In this document: positions 59,586-64,000 of the stretch, one piece after another
Position numbering within the stretch: the first letter of the stretch is position 1
Layout of the letters: every line of letters starts with the position of its first letter
Position numbers and translations under genes: made by a program
DNA from: Marinomonas piezotolerans
GTDB lineage: Bacteria > Pseudomonadota > Gammaproteobacteria > Pseudomonadales > Marinomonadaceae
Reading direction: 5' to 3'
Length of the DNA: 64,000 bases
NCBI RefSeq assembly: GCF_003362755.1
Contig: NZ_QKRA01000001.1
Span: 124,001 to 188,000, forward strand
Notes under the pieces: model-generated
Databases searched by the model: none
Told to the model about the DNA's origin: nothing
Seen by the model: only the letters and a program-made list of their open reading frames with translations

Positions 59586-61346
59586 TTAGTGTTTTTTTGA
59601 GCCAGATGAATTTTTCGGTAGTTGGTGTTGCAATTTCTGCATGTTTTTTAGGCGGTATTCGAACTGTCCTCGTCGCATTTTTAGCAAACGTGCTGCTGCC
59701 GAAATATTTCCTTTGCTGCGTTCTAAGGCATATGTTAATACCATATTTTCTACGGCTTCAAGTGAACCTTTTGATTCAATTAGGTTTTCAATCATTTGTT
59801 CTGTAGTTCTATCGTCAAAGTCTTTAGTAGGAAGGGTCTTATGTAGAAGACCATCTTGACCAAGCCTAAAAAGAACATCATCAATTTGCTCGCCGCCAGA
59901 AAATAAGTGATAAACGTCTAAATTATCGCCGTTGTCGGCCATGATTACACCGCGTTCGACGATGTTTTCCAGCTCTCGAACATTGCCAGGCCATCCGTAG
60001 GCCCAAAGTGCAGCATGAGCAGCTTGAGTGATGCCATTTATTTTCTTGTTGAACCGAGCGGAATAACGCTTCACGAATACATTCATCAATAAAGGAATAT
60101 CTTCACGTCGCTCGCGTAAAGCAGGAATATCAATTGGAAAGACGTTGAGGCGAAAGAATAAATCTTCACGAAATCTTCCTTCGCGCACTTCCTCGCGGAG
60201 GTTCCGGTTAGCCGCAGCGACGATACGAACATCAATTTTGATGATCTCGCTACCGCCTAAACGCTCAACTTCTCCTTCTTGTAACACCCGTAACAGCTTC
60301 CCTTGAGCAGACAGAGGCAGGCTGGCAATTTCATCTAAGAACAAAGTCCCGCCATTAGCCCTTTCAAAGCGACCATGTCTAGAAACAGTAGCGCCAGTGT
60401 ATGCACCTTTTTCTACACCAAATAGTTCCGCTTCAACTAGGTCGTGAGGGATTGCAGCACAGTTAATAGATATAAAGGGGGCGTCAGCGCGTTTACCAAT
60501 AGCATGTAAGGTCTTGGCAAAGCGTTCTTTACCAACGCCACTCTCGCCGTTTAGTAATACAGTCGCATCGGTTGAGCCAACCCGTTTAAGTAAATGAATT
60601 GCGGCATTAAATGGCGCTGAAACACCTACTAGCTCCGGCAAGGGCTCCGTTGTCTCAGGCTGATCTATACAGAGTGTATCGCTAGAGGGAATAGTTTTGC
60701 CTGGCGCTGATACGAAACTTTCGAGCTTCATAAAGGAAAGATCGTGCTCGGTATCTTCGAACTCTTCTAGAGGCTGACCGATTACGCGACAACGAGAATG
60801 TCCCATTGCAACACATTCAACTTCACGCCAGATAATTGGGCGTCCCATCATAGTCGTCGTAAAACCATTTGCATACCCAGTCATCATCCAACACGCTGGC
60901 TTACCCCCTATACCGAAGTGTTTGTGGTGAGCTTCACCTTCCCATGAAGATTGCCAATAATAATCCCCATAAAATTCCCCTGTATCTGTATTAAATGCCA
61001 TTCGGTTAACTGCTTGGTTGTGTATGAAGCCTTCTATTTCACGCAACCTTGGCCCTAATGCCATGGTGTGTTTTAAGTTTCCTCCTTCATATTGTCGCAA
61101 GCAACGACCATCTTCAACACCTTGCTGGTAACCGATTCGAGTGAATATCTCACGAGTTTTGTCGAGACCCAAGCGCTCAATTAACTCTTGTCTTAATGAC
61201 GTCATCGAAAAACAGTGCATGAGTAGCATCCGTTGATCGAATAGATGGATATGCCCGCTGTCCGGTGTGAATCTTAAGTACTGTGCCAGTACATCGTCGT
61301 CGATCGTCTCATTTATGTTATGCAAGGTTTTATTATTTTTATTCAT
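59586..61346 (-). CDS. Sigma-54-dependent activator of aromatic catabolism (XylR/DmpR type)
   Basis: A 586-residue enhancer-binding protein. Residues 15-120 are the XylR N-terminal sensor (LLMHCFSMTSLRQELIERLG), 125-210 the V4R domain (CWMMTGYANGFTTTMMGRP, VECVAMGHSRCRVIGQ). The AAA+ domain has Walker A GESGVGKE, the sigma-54 contact GAYTGA and a DEI Walker B-like motif. The C-terminal Fis-type helix-turn-helix is NISAAARLLKMRRGQFEYR. It should activate the divergent reductase-Rieske genes from the sigma-54 promoter at 61513. The ATG at 61346 follows GGAGA. Confidence 0.9.
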   Translation of the reverse strand: MNKNNKTLHNINETIDDDVLAQYLRFTPDSGHIHLFDQRMLLMHCFSMTSLRQELIERLGLDKTREIFTRIGYQQGVEDGRCLRQYEGGNLKHTMALGPRLREIEGFIHNQAVNRMAFNTDTGEFYGDYYWQSSWEGEAHHKHFGIGGKPACWMMTGYANGFTTTMMGRPIIWREVECVAMGHSRCRVIGQPLEEFEDTEHDLSFMKLESFVSAPGKTIPSSDTLCIDQPETTEPLPELVGVSAPFNAAIHLLKRVGSTDATVLLNGESGVGKERFAKTLHAIGKRADAPFISINCAAIPHDLVEAELFGVEKGAYTGATVSRHGRFERANGGTLFLDEIASLPLSAQGKLLRVLQEGEVERLGGSEIIKIDVRIVAAANRNLREEVREGRFREDLFFRLNVFPIDIPALRERREDIPLLMNVFVKRYSARFNKKINGITQAAHAALWAYGWPGNVRELENIVERGVIMADNGDNLDVYHLFSGGEQIDDVLFRLGQDGLLHKTLPTKDFDDRTTEQMIENLIESKGSLEAVENMVLTYALERSKGNISAAARLLKMRRGQFEYRLKNMQKLQHQLPKNSSGSKKH

Positions 61347-61512
61347 TGTTATCTCCACAGTTAATTTTCAGCAATAGCAGAAAAAACACGTTATAGATAG
61401 ATAAAATTTTCTCCATTTGAGTAACAAAATACTCCCTGTCACACTTCTACAGTTACAGTAAATATTCATAAACCCTATATAAAACAGATAGTTATTCATG
61501 ATTTTGTAAAAC

Positions 61513-61528
61513 TGGCACATCTTTCGCT
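61513..61528 (+). promoter_or_regulatory. Sigma-54 (-24/-12) promoter
   Basis: TGGCACATCTTTCGCT fits the consensus TGGCAC-N5-TTGCW with GG and GC exactly ten bases apart; only the base before GC and position 7 differ. The ACTGGCAC (61511-61518) and GTGCCAGT (61546-61553) arms form an inverted repeat over it. It is 85 bases upstream of the VanB-like gene. Confidence 0.75.
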
Positions 61529-61612
61529 CTAATCTTTTTATATGAGTGCCAGTCTCAAACGCATCGTATGGCACCCAAAACGATAAAAATAAAAATATAA
61601 AGGAGTACTCGT

Positions 61613-62572
61613 ATGGCTAACTCTTGGTTACAAGTTGCTGTACATAAAAAATATCTTTTAGCAGAAGATATTTTGGGTCTTGAACTGAAAGCGATTCAGG
61701 GTGAGATACTGCCCCCAGTCGAAGCTGGGGCCCACATTGACGTCAAACTTCCTAATGGCATCACTAGAAAATACTCTTTGACCAATGCCCCAGACGAAGT
61801 AGGGGTATATAAATTGGGCATTTTATTGGATCCCAATAGTCGTGGCGGCTCCGCCTATATCCATTGGGAACTAAGACAAGGTGATGAGTTGTTAATTTCA
61901 GTGCCTTGCAACTATTTTCCTTTGGTTGACTCTGAACACGCCCTACTTTTTGCTGGAGGAATTGGCATCACACCTATCTTTGCGATGGCCGAATCTCTTT
62001 ATCAGTCTGGTAAGAGTTTTGAGCTTCACTACGCCTGCCGCTCAGAATCGAAAGCAGCATTTTTAAACACTCTTTTGGATAAGCCTTGGGCGGACCGAGT
62101 AAGTTTCTATTTTAATGACGCAAATCAGAAAATCGATGCAGAAGCGCTTATCTTTGATGCTGAGTTGACCACGCATCTATATTGCTGTGGCCCATCGGGT
62201 TTTATTAACTGGATCAATGATATTGCAGTTAAGCAGCGTTGGTCTGCTGATCGTATTCATTTCGAACGCTTCAATATGAAGAAAAGTGAGACGATTGGTC
62301 AAGAAAGCATATTTGAAATTCGCCTTCAAAGAAGTGACAAAGTAATTGAGGTTGGAGCTGATCAAACTGTTGCACAAACATTACTTGACCACGGAATTGA
62401 TATTGCCCTGTCGTGTGAACAAGGTATTTGCGGATCTTGCATGATTCCAGTTTTGGAAGGGATTCCCGATCACCGAGACATGTTTCAATCTGAGGCAGAG
62501 AAGAAACAGAATAATCAGTTTACACCCTGTTGCTCGCGCTCACACAGTCAAACCTTAGTGTTGGATATTTAG
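61613..62572 (+). CDS. VanB-like oxygenase reductase
   Basis: A 319-residue reductase: flavin barrel (VEAGAHIDVKLPNG, RKYSLTN), NAD domain (LFAGGIGITPIFAMA, YCCGPSGFINW) and C-terminal [2Fe-2S] domain with CEQGICGSCM and CCSRS. It passes electrons to the Rieske oxygenase encoded at 62715. It is clearly paralogous to IacF (37910-38863). The sigma-54 promoter upstream and the divergent activator show aromatic-inducer control. Confidence 0.85.
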   Translation: MANSWLQVAVHKKYLLAEDILGLELKAIQGEILPPVEAGAHIDVKLPNGITRKYSLTNAPDEVGVYKLGILLDPNSRGGSAYIHWELRQGDELLISVPCNYFPLVDSEHALLFAGGIGITPIFAMAESLYQSGKSFELHYACRSESKAAFLNTLLDKPWADRVSFYFNDANQKIDAEALIFDAELTTHLYCCGPSGFINWINDIAVKQRWSADRIHFERFNMKKSETIGQESIFEIRLQRSDKVIEVGADQTVAQTLLDHGIDIALSCEQGICGSCMIPVLEGIPDHRDMFQSEAEKKQNNQFTPCCSRSHSQTLVLDI

Positions 62573-62714
62573 TAAAAGCCAACCATTAGGATAATCAGAA
62601 TTTGGACCTAATTGTCCAATGGCTAACGTATCTTAGCCGCCTACGCTGGCTCGCCAGTCAGCCATTCTTGAAATGAAATACTTCTGTAAAACAACAATAA
62701 AAGAGAGAGAACTT

Positions 62715-63770
62715 ATGACTTCAATGAATAAAAGTCCTTACCTAACAAATGTGTGGTACGTTGCAGCCTTGTCTACTGAAGTGGGTACGGAAGAGTTATT
62801 TAGTCGTACATTATTAGATACTTCAGTGCTGATTTACCGTACCGAAGATGGTACAGCGGTTGCGATGCAAGATCGTTGTCCGCATCGTTTTGTACCGCTT
62901 AGCATGGGACGAAGAGAGGGGGACAACATAGTTTGTGCTTACCATGGGTTGAAATTCAACTGTGAGGGCAAATGTAACCACAACCCCCATGGAAATAATC
63001 GCATACCAGCAGCAGCACAAGTGCGCTCTTATCCGATCATTGAAAAGTACGGCTTTATCTGGATTTGGATGGGTGAAAAAACGGCTGATCCTTCTCTATT
63101 ACCTGATTTTAGTCCGTTAGTGGAAGGACATCCTAATTCCGTAGGCTACACCTATATGCCTCGTGAATGCCATTACGAATTGATTACTGATAACGTTATG
63201 GATTTGAGTCACATTGATCATTTGCACGGCGATATTATTACCACCCGAGGGCAGTTGTCGCCCAAAGTGCCTCAGATTAGAGAAGGTGAGCGGAGTCTTT
63301 CAGCGCGATGGGAGTGGGTGCAGAAGCCCGCTATGCTGATTTTTAATCAGTATCTATCTAAGCCCGATGATGAAGCTGATCATTTCTTTGATATCACATG
63401 GACACCACCGGCCAATATCCAATTGTCTGTTGGTGCAAATCAAGATAAAGGCGCTTTAGATCTAGATCATACTGTTGGTCAGTATGATCTTCATACCAGT
63501 ACCCCTGGCTCTCAGAACTATACCCATTACTTCTTTGCCACACGTCGTAATCATATTGAGGACGACGCTGAATACAACGAAATGAAGATCAAAGCGATGC
63601 ATGAAGCATTTGTCGCAGAAGATGGTCCAGTGTTAGATGCAGTTCACAAAGAGATGGGGACATCAGATCTATTCAGCCTGAACCCAGTGCTCCTTACCAG
63701 CGACGCAGCGCCCGTTAAGGTGCGGCGATTGTTAAAAGAGATGGTAAAGGCTGAACAAGAGAACCTTTAG
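62715..63770 (+). CDS. VanA-like Rieske oxygenase (O-demethylase or related)
   Basis: A 351-residue single-component-type oxygenase. The Rieske site uses C55, H57, C74 and H77 (CPHRFV, CAYHGL). The iron site is in NVMDLSHIDHLHGD with H166 and H171. The ATG at 62715 follows AGAGAGAGAA. VanA-type enzymes demethylate methoxy-aromatics, and relatives act on other aromatic acids. The direct neighbour catB suggests that the product is catechol or enters the catechol branch. Substrate is inferred, not known. Confidence 0.85.
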   Translation: MTSMNKSPYLTNVWYVAALSTEVGTEELFSRTLLDTSVLIYRTEDGTAVAMQDRCPHRFVPLSMGRREGDNIVCAYHGLKFNCEGKCNHNPHGNNRIPAAAQVRSYPIIEKYGFIWIWMGEKTADPSLLPDFSPLVEGHPNSVGYTYMPRECHYELITDNVMDLSHIDHLHGDIITTRGQLSPKVPQIREGERSLSARWEWVQKPAMLIFNQYLSKPDDEADHFFDITWTPPANIQLSVGANQDKGALDLDHTVGQYDLHTSTPGSQNYTHYFFATRRNHIEDDAEYNEMKIKAMHEAFVAEDGPVLDAVHKEMGTSDLFSLNPVLLTSDAAPVKVRRLLKEMVKAEQENL

Positions 63771-63947
63771 AGCTAAATGACTACCTATCGCTCTTCGATA
63801 AAAGGTGACGTCGAGGAGCGATGGGCGTCTATTCGGACGCTTCACGGTTCCCATACTTTAAAGGTATTACGTGCAACCAAATTGATATTTGTGAAGGATT
63901 TTACCGGGGTCTATCGTAAGTAAAAACAATAAACGGACGCACTTAGC

Positions 63948-64000
63948 ATGACATCTAAAATTGCCCACATTGAAACAATGCTTGTGGATATTCCTACCAT
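63948..64000 (+). CDS. catB: Muconate cycloisomerase CatB, N-terminal 17 codons (runs off the right edge)
   Basis: The reading starts MTSKIAHIETMLVDIPT, typical of muconate cycloisomerase N-termini, and stays open to the edge. CatB converts cis,cis-muconate to muconolactone in catechol ortho-cleavage. The ribosome site is weak (GGAC at 63935). Only the start is visible, so identity depends on this short block. Confidence 0.55.
   Translation, partial: MTSKIAHIETMLVDIPT

Noticed and set aside
61419..61434. GAGTAACAAAATACTC as an upstream activator site for the XylR-type regulator
   Set aside because: It is a perfect 5-bp inverted repeat in the right gap, but it does not resemble known XylR/DmpR sites, so it is not called as a feature.
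61368..61574. 68-codon minus-strand frame upstream of the sigma-54 regulator
   Set aside because: It covers the sigma-54 promoter and repeats and has unlikely Phe/Tyr/Cys-rich composition.
63777..63923. 48-codon plus-strand frame between the Rieske gene and catB
   Set aside because: It has a start and stop but only a weak upstream site and no known family. It is too short to call from sequence alone.
1..64000. Prophage, insertion sequence, CRISPR array, rRNA or replication origin
   Set aside because: No integrase, transposase, terminal repeats, spaced repeat array or rRNA segment was recognised anywhere in the window.

Overview
The window looks like chromosomal DNA of a marine gammaproteobacterium of the Marinomonas / Oceanospirillales kind. 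This rests on protein-level resemblance, moderate GC with AT-rich intergenic DNA, a high density of ABC, TRAP and BCCT transporters, and aromatic-catabolism genes of Pseudomonas/Acinetobacter type. No prophage, insertion sequence, CRISPR array or rRNA is seen. Almost everything is catabolic: substrate-specific modules, each with its own transporter and regulator, draining into central metabolism.

Layout. (1) 1-3310: the start of a porin, the folate-independent methionine synthase pair mesX-mesD, and a tRNA-Asp / tRNA-Val / tRNA-Asp cluster with a duplicated Asp unit. (2) 3564-17330: a module that appears to be controlled by a GntR/FCD repressor. A polyamine-type ABC transporter, a CMD-family protein and a DUF1330 protein face a divergent set: AA_synth/DUF1185, alpha/beta hydrolase, flavin reductase, luciferase-like monooxygenase, aldehyde dehydrogenase, BCCT transporter and succinate-semialdehyde dehydrogenase. 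Two near-identical palindromes mark both promoters. By enzyme types this resembles ring cleavage of trigonelline or pyridine, and it is the best candidate for a little-described system here. (3) 17455-24509: an Lrp regulator, a fused E1 alpha-beta plus E2 oxo-acid dehydrogenase without E3, and a TRAP transporter. (4) 25041-40981: the indole-3-acetate (IAA) catabolic locus, with a MarR (IacR-like) regulator, a class II aldolase, a ketopantoate-reductase relative, a branched-chain-type ABC transporter with a LivM-LivG fusion, and iacABICDEFG-H. (5) 41228-44490: an aldehyde dehydrogenase between two paralogous AraC regulators. (6) 44905-53736: an aromatic amine (tyramine or phenylethylamine-like) module with permease, FAD amine oxidase, RidA, ornithine-cyclodeaminase-like protein, a FeaR-type activator, aldehyde dehydrogenase and GMC oxidoreductase. 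(7) 54029-58644: the beta-ketoadipate lower pathway pcaI-pcaJ-pcaF-pcaD with a divergent IclR/PcaR-type regulator and twin operators. (8) 58665-64000: a CatR/BenM-like LysR, a sigma-54 activator of XylR type, a sigma-54 promoter, a VanB-like reductase, a VanA-like Rieske oxygenase, and the first codons of catB.

How it fits together. The Iac enzymes turn indole-3-acetate into catechol. The catB start at the right edge implies that the catechol ortho-cleavage genes continue outside the window. The pca genes then take the enol-lactone to succinyl-CoA and acetyl-CoA. The Rieske system beside catB probably feeds the same branch. A recurring regulatory feature is a strong stem-loop directly after the binding-protein gene in three separate transporter operons (6385-6413, 23431-23466, 31232-31262).
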